From positions 372,001 to 436,000 of the forward strand of contig NZ_BSFK01000010.1 in NCBI RefSeq assembly GCF_027922305.1: a DNA stretch of 64,000 nt. The letters are read 5' to 3'. Each line of letters begins with the position of its first letter. The first letter of the stretch is position 1. Of this stretch, positions 17,614 through 25,840 are shown in pieces. The notes under the pieces are model-generated. The model did not search any database, was not told the DNA's origin, and worked only from the letters and a program-made list of their open reading frames with translations. This DNA is from Methylopila jiangsuensis (GTDB lineage Bacteria > Pseudomonadota > Alphaproteobacteria > Rhizobiales > Methylopilaceae). The position numbers were made by a program, and so were the translations under genes.

Positions 17614-19611
17614 TTGGCCCAGATGAAGAAGAACAAGGTGATCACCGCCGATCAGGCGATCGCCCTGATTCGGGACAACGACGTGGTCACCACCACCGGC
17701 TTCGTCCAGAGCTGCATTCCCGAGGCGCTGCACGCGGCGATCGAGAAGCGCTTCGTGGAGACGCAGCAGCCGAAGAACCTGACGCTGATCATGACCGCCG
17801 GCGCGGGCGATTCGAAGGGCCTCGGCACCGGCCGCCTGCACCACGACGGCCTGCTTGGCCGCGTCATCGCCGCCAATTTCGGGCGCATGCCCAAGGTGGC
17901 GGAGGCCGCGCGCGACAACAGGATCCAGGGCTACAACCTGCCGCAGGGCGTGATCTCCCAGCTGTACCGCGCCGCCGCCGCCGGCCAGCCGGGCCTGTTC
18001 TCCAAGGTCGGCCTGCACACCTATGTGGACCCGCGCCAGGGCGGCGGCCGCGTGAACGAGGTCACCCAGCAGGACATCGTCGACGTCGTCGACGTGGCCG
18101 GCGAGGAGTGGCTGTTCTACAAGGCCACCAAGATCGACGTGGCTCTGATCCGCGGCACCAGCGCCGACCCCCATGGCAACATCTCCATGGAGAAGGAGGC
18201 GCTGACGCTGGACGTGCTGGCCCAGGCCATGGCGGCCCGCAACAACGGCGGCATCGTCATCGCCCAGGTGGAGCGCATCGTCGACGACGGCTTCCTGCTG
18301 CCGAAGGACGTGCGCGTGCCGGGCATCCTGGTGGACTGCGTCGTGCTCGCGGAGCCCGAGCAGCACCGCATGAACTACGGCGTCATGCACAACCCCGCGC
18401 TCGCCGGCCAGATCCGCGTGCCGGTCGGCAACATGGCCAAGATGCCGCTCGACGCCCGCAAGGTCATCGCCCGCCGCGCCTCGTTCGAGCTGCCGCCGAA
18501 CGGCGTGGTCAACCTCGGCGTCGGCGCGCCGGAGGGCATCTCGGCGGTGGCGAACGAGGAGCGCGTCACCCCCTACATCACCCTGACCACCGAGGCCGGC
18601 GCGGTGGGCGGCGTGCTGGCGAGCGGATCGAGCTTCGGCGCGGCCACCAACGCCGACTGCGTCATCGACCAGAACCAGATGTTCGACTTCTACGACGGCG
18701 GCGGGCTCGACATGACCTGCCTCGGCATGGCGGAGGCGGACCAGCACGGCAACGTCAACACCTCCAAGTTCGGCGGCAAGCTGAACGGCTGCGGCGGCTT
18801 CATCAACATCAGCCAGAACGCCCGCACGGTGGTGTTCGCCGGCACCTTCACGGTGGGCGGGCTCGACGTGGCCATCGAGGACGGCCGCGTGGTGATCAAG
18901 CAGGAGGGCCGCTCCCGCAAGTTCATCAAACAGGTGGAGCAGAACACCTTCTCCGGCCCCTACGCCCAGACCCGCGGCCAGCCGGTGCTCTACGTCACCG
19001 AGCGCTGCGTGTTCGAGCTGACGCCTGAGGGCCTTGAGCTCACCGAGATCGCGCCGGGCGTCGACATCCACCGGGACATTCTCGCCCATATGGACTTCAA
19101 ACCCATCATCCGGCGCCCGAAGATGATGGACCCGCGCATCTTCCTCGACGAGCCGATGGACCTGCTGTCCGACCTGCTCAACCTCAAGCTGTGCGAGCGC
19201 ATCAGCTACGACGCCTCGCGCAACATGCTGTTCCTCAACCTGGAAGGCTGGCACTGCCGCACCAAGGAGGACATCGCCGACCTGCGCAAGGCGCTGGTGG
19301 ACGCCTGCGTCGCGGCCGGCCGGCGGGTCAACTCCGTGGTCAATCACGACGGCTTCAAGATCTCGGACAGCCTCTACGACGATTACGCGGAGATGATCGA
19401 GTATCTGCTCGAGCATCACTACGCGACCACCACGCGCTACGCCACCAACGCCTTCCTGCGGATGAAGATGCAGGAGGCTCTGAAGCGCCGGGGCGTCTCC
19501 CCGCATGTGTTCGAGCGCAAGGAAGAGGCGCACGCCTTCCTGGAGGCGACCGCCAAGGCCGCCAACCGCGCCAAGGACGAGCAGAAGGAAGAGGAGACGG
19601 CCGCGGCCTGA
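17614..19611 (+). CDS. acyl-CoA:acetate/3-ketoacid (propionate-type) CoA transferase with C-terminal extension
   Basis: This is a family I CoA-transferase of about 665 residues. The N-terminal half is alpha-like (RDNDVVTTTGFVQSCIPEAL; RGTSADPHGNIS) and the second half beta-like. The presumed catalytic glutamate lies in TTEAGAVGG, followed by FDFYDGGGLDMTCLG and GCGGFINISQN, which are typical of propionate CoA-transferase. TTG 17614 has GGAGG 8 nt upstream; ATG 17623 is the alternative. Family members are usually about 520 residues. Here about 130 extra residues (from about 520) continue with a mixed alpha/beta segment (ISYDASRNMLFLNLEGW...) that looks like a small STAS/SpoIIAA-like fold. The enzyme swaps CoA between short acyl groups and acetate. 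It is followed by a strong terminator. Confidence 0.85.
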   Translation: MAQMKKNKVITADQAIALIRDNDVVTTTGFVQSCIPEALHAAIEKRFVETQQPKNLTLIMTAGAGDSKGLGTGRLHHDGLLGRVIAANFGRMPKVAEAARDNRIQGYNLPQGVISQLYRAAAAGQPGLFSKVGLHTYVDPRQGGGRVNEVTQQDIVDVVDVAGEEWLFYKATKIDVALIRGTSADPHGNISMEKEALTLDVLAQAMAARNNGGIVIAQVERIVDDGFLLPKDVRVPGILVDCVVLAEPEQHRMNYGVMHNPALAGQIRVPVGNMAKMPLDARKVIARRASFELPPNGVVNLGVGAPEGISAVANEERVTPYITLTTEAGAVGGVLASGSSFGAATNADCVIDQNQMFDFYDGGGLDMTCLGMAEADQHGNVNTSKFGGKLNGCGGFINISQNARTVVFAGTFTVGGLDVAIEDGRVVIKQEGRSRKFIKQVEQNTFSGPYAQTRGQPVLYVTERCVFELTPEGLELTEIAPGVDIHRDILAHMDFKPIIRRPKMMDPRIFLDEPMDLLSDLLNLKLCERISYDASRNMLFLNLEGWHCRTKEDIADLRKALVDACVAAGRRVNSVVNHDGFKISDSLYDDYAEMIEYLLEHHYATTTRYATNAFLRMKMQEALKRRGVSPHVFERKEEAHAFLEATAKAANRAKDEQKEEETAAA

Positions 19612-19635
19612 TTCCGCGCCGTCACGGAACTGAAA

Positions 19636-19671
19636 CCCCGCCGGGCGAGGAGCCCGGCGGGGTTTTGTTTT
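19636..19671 (+). terminator. rho-independent terminator after the CoA transferase
   Basis: A perfect 11-bp GC stem (19636-19646 with 19652-19662) and a 5-base loop GAGGA are followed by TTTTGTTTT, 24 bp after the CoA-transferase stop. Confidence 0.92.
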
Positions 19672-19708
19672 AACGAGGCCCGAGGAGGCCGCTGCTCCGG
19701 AGCGATCA

Positions 19709-19935
19709 GGCGCTCAGAGCCGGTCCGGCCCTTTGCGCCAACCGTCATGCCCGCGCTTGCCTCGGGCGTCCCCGACTTGGACGGTCAAGATCTCGCCCGG
19801 CGAAAAGTCGTAGACACCCGGCTTCGCCGGGCATGCGGCGGCAATACCCAAACAGGTCCTCAGGCGCTCGGAGCCGGCCCGGACAGGCCGGCGCTTGGTC
19901 ATGCCCGGGCCTGGTCATCGGGCGTCTACGGCGGG
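19709..19935. repeat. intergenic palindromic repeat cluster (composite copies)
   Basis: This non-coding block contains two copies of a unit reading GTCATGCCCG...GGGCGTC (19742-19783 and 19898-19930), one CCCGGCTTCGCCGGGC hairpin unit (about 19817-19834) and two copies of a CTC(A/G)GAGCCGG unit (19712 and 19866). The same units recur at 32474-32620 and partly at 47646-47745 and 23508-23536. It resembles the REP-like intergenic repeats of Rhizobiales. No gene is seen in 19672-19993. Confidence 0.75.
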
Positions 19936-19993
19936 AAGATTCCGGCTTCTGCGCGACCTGAACTGCGCGCTCCGGCACGCTCCGGACGGTCGC

Positions 19994-20203
19994 TCAGGCC
20001 TTCACGATGACGCTCAGCAGGGCGCGGGCGACGTCGGGCGTGACCTTGCGGCGGTACTTGCGGTGGACGAGCTGGCTGTTGTGGTAGATGTCGTGCTCCA
20101 CATAGACGTGCGCGCCGTCCCAGCGAAGAATGTTGTCGGATTCGGTGGTCTCGATGACGGACAGGTCCTGGATCAGGACGCCCTCGGGGCGCGTGTCGCG
20201 CAT
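19994..20203 (-). CDS. conserved small hypothetical protein
   Basis: This 69-residue protein starts at ATG 20203 with GGAGG about 11 nt upstream. It is charged, with an aromatic middle segment (LRWDGAHVYVEHDIYHNSQLV) and no membrane helix or signal peptide. I do not recognise a characterised family. Good codon position, a proper ribosome-binding site and placement between clear intergenic regions support it as real. It lies downstream of the creatininase-like gene on the same strand, separated by 78 bp. Confidence 0.6.
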   Translation of the reverse strand: MRDTRPEGVLIQDLSVIETTESDNILRWDGAHVYVEHDIYHNSQLVHRKYRRKVTPDVARALLSVIVKA

Positions 20204-20281
20204 TCGGCGGTCTCCCTCCGCTCTTGATGGGTTGCCGCCATGGTGGGACGGCCGGCGCCGCTTGTCGAGCGCCGTGACGGC

Positions 20282-21094
20282 TTAATCCCCCGATGGTCCG
20301 GGGAGCAGCCGCTCGAGCGGGAACCGCGCCACGTCGGCGAGCAGATCCGCGAAGGCGCGCGCGCCGTGCGCCAGCGCCGCCTCGCCCTTGGCGGCGGTGG
20401 CGGCGGCGGCGTTCCCGATCGCGCCCGAGGGATGAAGGTCCTGCGCCATCCAGCCGAAGCCCGCGGGCGCGGCGGCGCGGAGCTGGGCGAAGTCCCGGTC
20501 CATGGCGCGTGTCGCGGGCGTGAAATCCTGCGCCCTGTCCATGCGCACCTGTTCGGGCGCCAGCGCCAGCATCAGCGAGGTTTCGATCTCGCCGCCATGG
20601 ATGCCGTGGCGCAGCTCGTCCGCGGCGAACAGGCCGTCCGGATAGCCGAGCCGATGCCAGCTGGTGAAGGCCGCCAGCATGCCGAACTCGATTCGCAGCG
20701 CCCTTGTCACCGCGTCCATGGCCGGGCCGTTGCCGCCATGGCTGTTGATCACCACCAGCCGGCGCAGGCCCGCGCGCGCGACCGAGCGGCCGATTCCGGT
20801 CCAGGCGGCGATCGCGGTTTCCGGCGACAGGGTCAGCGTGCCGGGAAAGGCGACATGCTCCGGCGAGACGCCGACGGCCTGCAGGGGCAGCACGGTGACG
20901 GGAAGCTCTTCGGGCGTCAGCGCCAGCGCCCGGTCGAGACAGCCTTGGCCGATGATCGCGTCGGTCCCGAGCGGCAGATGGGGGCCGTGCTGCTCAATGG
21001 CGGCCACCGGCAGCACCGCGACCCAGGACGCCAGATCGGCGCCGGCGAAGTCGTCGGTGGTCATCTCGTCCCAGCGGCGGCGCGGCGGGCTCAT
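20282..21094 (-). CDS. creatininase-family amidohydrolase
   Basis: This 270-residue protein has the metal-binding pattern of the creatininase/MftE/ArfB family: AAIEQHGPHLPLGTD (about 31-45), NSHGGNGPAMD (about 116-126) and HGIHGGEIETSLML (about 163-176). Members hydrolyse cyclic amides or formamides, or cleave peptide-derived cofactor precursors, using two divalent metals. No mycofactocin or riboflavin genes are nearby, so the substrate is unknown. Its ATGA overlaps the stop of the pyroglutamyl-peptidase-like gene. The two may act in one pathway on a cyclised amide or peptide, but this is speculative. Confidence 0.85.
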   Translation of the reverse strand: MSPPRRRWDEMTTDDFAGADLASWVAVLPVAAIEQHGPHLPLGTDAIIGQGCLDRALALTPEELPVTVLPLQAVGVSPEHVAFPGTLTLSPETAIAAWTGIGRSVARAGLRRLVVINSHGGNGPAMDAVTRALRIEFGMLAAFTSWHRLGYPDGLFAADELRHGIHGGEIETSLMLALAPEQVRMDRAQDFTPATRAMDRDFAQLRAAAPAGFGWMAQDLHPSGAIGNAAAATAAKGEAALAHGARAFADLLADVARFPLERLLPGPSGD

Positions 21095-21744
21095 GCGATC
21101 GCTCCTGTGGACGGCATGGCGCGGGTATGGCGCAGAATGAGGCCGACCGCACGCGCCATCTCGGTCACGGGCATGCCCGCCGCCCCGGGCCGCCTGCGGG
21201 CGCAGGGCAGGCCGGCCGCCACCTGCTCCCGCATCAGCGGCAGGTGCAGGAAGGCGGCGAGCGGCGCGGCGGGGCGTCCGAGCGCCAGATAGAGCGCCTG
21301 GTTGCAGAGATGCCCGCCGGCGTCGTCGGAGGTCTCCGCCGGAAGGCCCGCGGCCGACAGCGCCGCGCCGAGCGCGCCGAGCCCCGGCCAGGTGGCGCGC
21401 CGGAGAAGCGGACCGTCCGGCTCCACGGGGCCGAGCGCGCCCATGCGGCCGCAGGCGTCCGGCGCCCGCAGGTCGCGGGCGTTGCGGGCCACGCGCTCCA
21501 GCGCCAGGGCGTCGCGCGCGGTCGCCTGTCCCATAAGCAGCAGATGCGTCGGCCGGATGGCGTCAAGGGCGCGGTCAAGCTCGTGGCCGATGCCCTCGGT
21601 GTCGACCGCCAGCCGCGTGAAGGCGACCGGCGCTCCCCACGCCTGCTCCAGACGGGCCCGGTCGGCTTCAAGATGGGTGAGAAGGCGGTCGGAGGCGTTC
21701 CAGCCGCCGTCGAAATCGCCGAACGCCGTGATCAGAAGGGTCAT
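21091..21744 (-). CDS. pyroglutamyl-peptidase I-like (C15 family) protein
   Basis: With the ATG at 21744 the protein has 217 residues and begins MTLLITAFGDFDGGWNASD, the canonical C15 N-terminus (GFxPFxG-type loop with N-P/A-S). The candidate catalytic triad is a Glu in LALERVARN (about 81), a Cys in DDAGGHLCNQALY (about 143) and a His in AAFLHLPLM (about 166). The longer open frame upstream has no family similarity. The enzyme would remove N-terminal 5-oxoproline from peptides. It is divergent from the MarR gene and overlaps the creatininase-like gene by 4 bp. Confidence 0.82.
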   Translation of the reverse strand: MTLLITAFGDFDGGWNASDRLLTHLEADRARLEQAWGAPVAFTRLAVDTEGIGHELDRALDAIRPTHLLLMGQATARDALALERVARNARDLRAPDACGRMGALGPVEPDGPLLRRATWPGLGALGAALSAAGLPAETSDDAGGHLCNQALYLALGRPAAPLAAFLHLPLMREQVAAGLPCARRRPGAAGMPVTEMARAVGLILRHTRAMPSTGAIA

Positions 21745-21884
21745 GGGCCCAAGTCTAGCGCGCATGGAAATGTCATGAAACCTTAGCCGGCGCTGGAAAT
21801 GCGTCGAAGGGCGAAGGAAATTCGGCTCGACGGCGGCCTGTTTCTTACCCATAGAGTTTAGCCGGCGTTCGCCGGAGGCCAGCG

Positions 21885-22355
21885 ATGACGAAGAATCCCT
21901 ACGCCAAGACCGTGGGCTACGCGCTGGTGCATGCGGCGCGGCTGCATCGCGCCCGCAACGCCCAGCTCCTGAACGAGCTCGGCCTGTTTCCGGGGCAGGA
22001 GCAGGTGCTGACCCTGCTCGCCGCCGAGGGCGGCCGCACCATGGGCGATCTGGCCGATCTGCTGCGGGTGCGTCCCCCCACCGCCTCCAAGACCGTGGCG
22101 CGGCTCGCGGCGCAGGGGCTGGTGGAGCGCCGCGTGGCGCCCGGCGACGGCCGGGTGGTGAAGGTGGAGCTGACCGAAGAGGGGCGCCGCCGCGCCGAGG
22201 CGGTGGACGGCGTGTGGAGCGCGCTGGAGGACGAGGCCGCCGACGGGCTCGACGGCAAGGACCGCAAGCGGCTGCGCAAGCTGCTGCGCAAGCTCGGCAA
22301 GAATCTCGGCGGCCGGCTCGACGCCGAAGACTCTCCGGACGAGATCGACGACTGA
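21885..22355 (+). CDS. MarR-family transcriptional regulator
   Basis: This 156-residue protein has a winged-helix core: EQVLTLLAAEGGRTMGDLADLLRVRPPTASKTVARL (recognition helix about 62-85), followed by the wing GLVERRVAPGDGRVVKVELTEEG. The C-terminal dimerisation helices are followed by a charged tail rich in Lys/Arg and ending in acidic residues. The 140-bp space to the divergent peptidase gene is AT-richer and probably holds both promoters. Possible targets are its own promoter and the downstream EamA transporter, as with many MarR proteins, but no operator can be defined. Confidence 0.88.
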   Translation: MTKNPYAKTVGYALVHAARLHRARNAQLLNELGLFPGQEQVLTLLAAEGGRTMGDLADLLRVRPPTASKTVARLAAQGLVERRVAPGDGRVVKVELTEEGRRRAEAVDGVWSALEDEAADGLDGKDRKRLRKLLRKLGKNLGGRLDAEDSPDEIDD

Positions 22356-22528
22356 GCGGGAGCCGCATGCGCCCGGCGCATGGCTCGCGCCTTGCTCTTG
22401 ACCCGCTTCGGCGCCAAACGCGCGGAGGTCTCGCGCAACGCGCGCCCGCAAGCCGTCAGGAGCCGCCGTGATCCTTCCCCGCGTTCCCGCCCCGTCTGGA
22501 GCGCGGGTTGCGCCGAGGCGGCGCTCCC

Positions 22529-23464
22529 ATGTCTGAGGGCTCGCTCCGCCGCGGCAATCTGGACGCGCTGACCGACGCCGCCCGCGCCCAGCGCCTGAAA
22601 GGCGTCGGCCTGCTGCTGCTGGCGCTGGCCTGCTTCTGCGGCTTGGACTCCACCGCCAAGATCCTGAACGGCCATATGCACGTCATGCAGATCGTGTGGG
22701 CGCGCTATGTGTTCCACTTCCTGCTGATGCTGCCCTTCGTCAATCCGTGGAACACGCCGGGGCTGATCCGCAGCCGGCGGCCGGGGCTGCAGATCGGCCG
22801 CGCTCTGCTGCTGATTCTGGTGACGGCCTGCAACTTCTTCGCGCTGATTTACCTGCAGCTCGACGAGACCATGAGCATCACCTTCGCCACGCCGCTGATG
22901 GTGGCGGTGCTGGCGGGGCCGATGCTGGGCGAATGGGTGGGGCCGAAGCGGCTCGCGGCCATCCTGGTGGGCTTTCTCGGGGTGCTGGTGGTCACGCGGC
23001 CCGGCTTCGGCGGGCTGCATCCGGCGGCGCTGGTCGCCTTTCTCGGCTGCGTCGCCTACGCGCTCTACCTGATCGCCACGCGGGTGCTGGCGGCGCATGA
23101 CCCCACCACCACCACGCTGTTCTTCTCGGGGCTCGTGGGCGTGGTGGCGACCTCGCCGGTGGTCCCGTTCTTCTGGACCTGGCCGTCGGCGGGGGACTGG
23201 CTGATGCTCGCCGCCGTCGGGGCTCTCGGCGCGGTGGGGCACGGCCTGCTGATCGCGGCCTACCGGCTGGCGCCGGCGGCGATCCTCGCGCCGTTCATCT
23301 ACGCCCAGCTCGTGGGCATGATCGCCATGGGCTATCTGGTGTTCGGCGACGTGCCCGGCCTGTGGACCCTGTCCGGCGCCGGCATCGTGATCGGCTCGGG
23401 GCTCTACCTGATCACGCGGGAGCGGGTGGCGCGCAAGGTCCCGGCCGCAGCGCCCGCGCCGTGA
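22529..23464 (+). CDS. EamA/DMT-superfamily transporter
   Basis: This 311-residue integral membrane protein has about ten hydrophobic segments and two EamA repeats. The first repeat ends with LDETMSITFATPLMVAVLAGPMLGEWVG and the second with APAAILAPFIYAQLVGMIAMGYLVFGDVP. Both are the typical conserved P-rich helix. ATG 22529 has GAGG 11 nt upstream; a TTG at 22508 would add seven residues. DMT proteins export amino acids, nucleobases or drugs, or import small metabolites. The substrate is unknown. It is separated from the MarR gene by 173 bp. Confidence 0.87.
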   Translation: MSEGSLRRGNLDALTDAARAQRLKGVGLLLLALACFCGLDSTAKILNGHMHVMQIVWARYVFHFLLMLPFVNPWNTPGLIRSRRPGLQIGRALLLILVTACNFFALIYLQLDETMSITFATPLMVAVLAGPMLGEWVGPKRLAAILVGFLGVLVVTRPGFGGLHPAALVAFLGCVAYALYLIATRVLAAHDPTTTTLFFSGLVGVVATSPVVPFFWTWPSAGDWLMLAAVGALGAVGHGLLIAAYRLAPAAILAPFIYAQLVGMIAMGYLVFGDVPGLWTLSGAGIVIGSGLYLITRERVARKVPAAAPAP

Positions 23465-23507
23465 GCGCGGGCGTGCGACGCCGCCAGCGAAACGAATGGT
23501 CTTCGTC

Positions 23508-23536
23508 CGTCATGCCCGCCGTAAGGCGGGCGTGAC
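23508..23536. repeat. intergenic hairpin repeat
   Basis: A 14-bp inverted repeat with one G-T pair flanks a GTAA loop (around CATGCCCGCC / GGCGGGCGTG). The left arm matches the GTCATGCCCG start of the dispersed repeat unit at 19742, 19898 and 32474. No T tract follows, so it is not a standard terminator. Confidence 0.55.
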
Positions 23537-23572
23537 GGCGAGCCTGCATGCAGGCCGACGGCTCCGCCCGTC

Positions 23573-23821
23573 TCACGACGCCGCGCGCCGTCGGCGTCCG
23601 GTCCGCGGCGGGAGCTCGTCCCGGGCCTTCGGCGCGGTCGGCTCGTCGTCATCCAGCAGCGACAGCGCCAGAACGGTGTAGACGCCCACCAGCACGCCGA
23701 AGACGGCGAGCGGGTGGAACGACGGCGCGAGCTTGATCAGCACGAGTCCGAGCGCGCAGAACGCCAGCGCCAGCAGAAACGCCAGCCCGTAGCCGCCGAT
23801 AAGGCCTGATATCCGCTGCAT
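23573..23821 (-). CDS. small membrane protein
   Basis: This 82-residue protein has two strong hydrophobic segments (about 8-29 and 36-56) and a polar, Arg-rich cytosolic tail after LLDDDEPTAPKAR. It resembles many uncharacterised two-helix alphaproteobacterial proteins, and I cannot name a family. Clean start, size and composition favour a real gene. It follows the receiver-domain protein on the same strand, 80 bp downstream. Confidence 0.55.
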   Translation of the reverse strand: MQRISGLIGGYGLAFLLALAFCALGLVLIKLAPSFHPLAVFGVLVGVYTVLALSLLDDDEPTAPKARDELPPRTGRRRRAAS

Positions 23822-23901
23822 CCGCGCCGCATCCTGAGCCGGGGGACGGAGAGAAACGTGGCACGGAACGGCGGCGCTGGCGAATCACCCGCGCGTGGGC
23901 G

Positions 23902-24372
23902 TCAGAGCGACGGGTGGCCCCGGCGGAGAAGGTGGCCGGCCAGCGTCGGGCGCGGCCTCGGGCGCTCCGGCCAGAACGGCGACGGCGTGAAGCCCTTGGG
24001 CGCGGGTTCGGCGGGCGCCCCGTTCAGCCGCTCCGCCATATAGGCGAGCGTGGCCTCGATCTGGACGTCGGTGTAGGGCTTGTCGATCAGGCCGCAGGCG
24101 CCGGCGAAATTGGCCGGCACCATGCCCCGGTTGGCGGTGGTGAAGATGGCCGCGGCGCCTTCGGCGTTGGCCGCGCGCACCACCTCGACGCCTGTCCAGC
24201 CGTCGAGCAGATGCACGTCCACGAAGGCGAGGTCGACCCTGGTGGCCTGCAGCAGCGCCACGGCGCTGACCTGATCGGCGGCCAGTCCCACGAGTTCGTG
24301 CCCCGCGCGGGTCACCACCGGCCCGAGCGTGCCGGCGATCACCATGTCGTCCTCGACGATCAGAACGCGCAT
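23902..24372 (-). CDS. stand-alone receiver-domain response regulator
   Basis: With the ATG at 24372 the protein has 156 residues and begins MRVLIVEDDMVIAG. The receiver signature is complete: the acidic pair ED, the phospho-acceptor aspartate in DLAFVDVHLLDGW (about 53), the Thr in IFTTANRG and the Lys in LIDKPYTD (about 102). About 35 Pro/Arg-rich residues follow, with no output domain. Such single-domain regulators act in phosphorelays, chemotaxis or stress signalling. No cognate kinase is nearby. Confidence 0.87.
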   Translation of the reverse strand: MRVLIVEDDMVIAGTLGPVVTRAGHELVGLAADQVSAVALLQATRVDLAFVDVHLLDGWTGVEVVRAANAEGAAAIFTTANRGMVPANFAGACGLIDKPYTDVQIEATLAYMAERLNGAPAEPAPKGFTPSPFWPERPRPRPTLAGHLLRRGHPSL

Positions 24373-24468
24373 CGCAAGCGTGGCCCCCGTGCCGGCATCT
24401 CCGGCGGAGGGCATAGACCGATCGGCGTCCCGGCGCCAGCGCGGGACCGCGCGTCCGTCGACGGACGC

Positions 24469-25377
24469 TCAGCCGTCCCGGGCGGAGATCGCCTCGTGCC
24501 AGGCCACCGCCCGGCGCGCCATGCCGATGTGCTGGCGCTCATACATGCGGCCGTCCACCTTGATGGCGCCCTTGCGGGCGTTCTCCGGCAGGTCGAACGC
24601 CTCGATCACCTTGCGCGAGCGCGCCACCTCGTCGGCGGTCGGCGCGAAGGAGGTGTTGGCCGGCTCGATCTGGTTCGGATGGATGATGGTCTTGCCGTCG
24701 AAGCCCAGGTCGCGGGACTGGCGGCATTCCGTGCGGCAGCCGTCCACATCCTCGATGTCGTTGAACACGCCGTCGAGGATCGTCAGGCCCTCGGCGCGGG
24801 CGGCGGCCAGCGCGAACATGATCCAGGGCAGCATGGGCACGCGGCCGGGCACGATCTGCGCCCAGGTGTCCTTGGCGAGGTCGTTGGTGCCGAGCACAAG
24901 GCAGGTGAGCCGCGCCTCCGGCATCGCCCGTTTGGCCGCCGCGATCTCCTTGATGTTGAGAATCGAGGCCGGGGTCTCGATCATCGCCCAGATCTTGATG
25001 CTCTCCGGCGCGTCCAGCGCCTCCAGCCGGTTGGCGATGCTCTCCAGCACCGCGGGCGAGGACACTTTCGGCATCAGGATGGCGTCGGGCGCGGCCTCGA
25101 TCGCGGCCTTCAGGTCCTGCTCGCCCCAGGGCGTCTGGGGGGCGTTCACACGGATGATGAGCTCGCGGTCGCCGTAGCCGCCGCTTTTCACCGCGGCGCA
25201 CACCTGATCGCGGGCGATCTCCTTGGCGTCCGGCGCCACCGCGTCCTCGAGGTCGAGGATCAGGGCGTCGGCAGGCAGGGTCCGCGCCTTGTCGAGCGCC
25301 CGCTGGTTGGAGCCCGGCATGTAGAGCACGCTGCGGCGGAGGCGCAGGTCGGTCGGGGAACGTCTCGGCTCGGTCAT
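24469..25377 (-). CDS. CitE-like HpcH/HpaI aldolase/lyase (CoA-ester lyase or thioesterase)
   Basis: This 302-residue TIM-barrel protein has the pattern RSVLYMPGSNQRALDKARTL, DALILDLEDAVAP (metal-binding aspartate/glutamate), IRVNAPQTPWG (conserved Arg), WAMIETPASILN (metal-binding Glu) and GFDGKTIIHPNQI. Members cleave malyl-CoA, methylmalyl-CoA or citramalyl-CoA, or hydrolyse malyl-CoA. The exact substrate is not determined by these motifs. I use ATG 25377; ATG 25392 is an alternative. It is a single-gene unit divergent from rpmJ. Confidence 0.87.
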   Translation of the reverse strand: MTEPRRSPTDLRLRRSVLYMPGSNQRALDKARTLPADALILDLEDAVAPDAKEIARDQVCAAVKSGGYGDRELIIRVNAPQTPWGEQDLKAAIEAAPDAILMPKVSSPAVLESIANRLEALDAPESIKIWAMIETPASILNIKEIAAAKRAMPEARLTCLVLGTNDLAKDTWAQIVPGRVPMLPWIMFALAAARAEGLTILDGVFNDIEDVDGCRTECRQSRDLGFDGKTIIHPNQIEPANTSFAPTADEVARSRKVIEAFDLPENARKGAIKVDGRMYERQHIGMARRAVAWHEAISARDG

Positions 25378-25633
25378 GGCTCTGATGTCCATTGTGCGCT
25401 GCGACACGGGTGATAGAGCACAGCCCGGAGCGGGGCGCCACGATGCTAAAGCACAAGGCCGGGGCGGACGACCGCCTTGCAAAATCCGCCCGTTCCGACT
25501 AGAAGGCGGCCGAACCGTCGGATCGTGATCGCGCGGACGTTGAGTCCGTTTGGTTTCGCTGGGCCGACAGACCGCCACACGAGAGATCGACGCAAGGCGC
25601 CGCGCGAGCGGCCGGCGTCTTGAGGACGAGACC

Positions 25634-25759
25634 ATGAAGATCCGCAACTCGCTGAAGTCCCTGCGCAACCGCCACCGCGACAACCGCATCGTGCGCCGCA
25701 AGGGCCGCGTCTACATCATCAACAAGACCCAGAAGCGCTACAAGGCCCGCCAGGGCTGA
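25634..25759 (+). CDS. rpmJ: 50S ribosomal protein bL36
   Basis: This is a 41-residue ribosomal protein, [18 protein letters not shown] onward, ending in [11 protein letters not shown]. It is the alphaproteobacterial form without the four zinc-binding Cys/His residues of the C+ type. GAGGACGAG lies just upstream of the ATG. It stands alone rather than in the spc operon, as is usual in Rhizobiales. The 174-bp leader upstream holds its promoter, which I could not place precisely. Confidence 0.95.
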   Translation: MKIRNSLKSLRNRHRDNRIVRRKGRVYIINKTQKRYKARQG

Positions 25760-25810
25760 GGCCGTCCGGGCCTTCGGGCCCGTTCGACGCGCATCGCGTT
25801 TTGACCTTTT

Positions 25811-25840
25811 CATGGCCCGGGGCGTAAGCTCCGGGCCATG
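25811..25840. repeat. hairpin overlapping the TPR gene start codon
   Basis: CATGGCCCGGGGC (25811-25823) pairs with GCTCCGGGCCATG (25828-25840) around a GTAA loop, a 13-bp stem with one mismatch. The right arm contains the first ATG of the TPR gene. It may end rpmJ transcription, although it lacks a T tract, or limit translation of the next gene. Confidence 0.6.
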
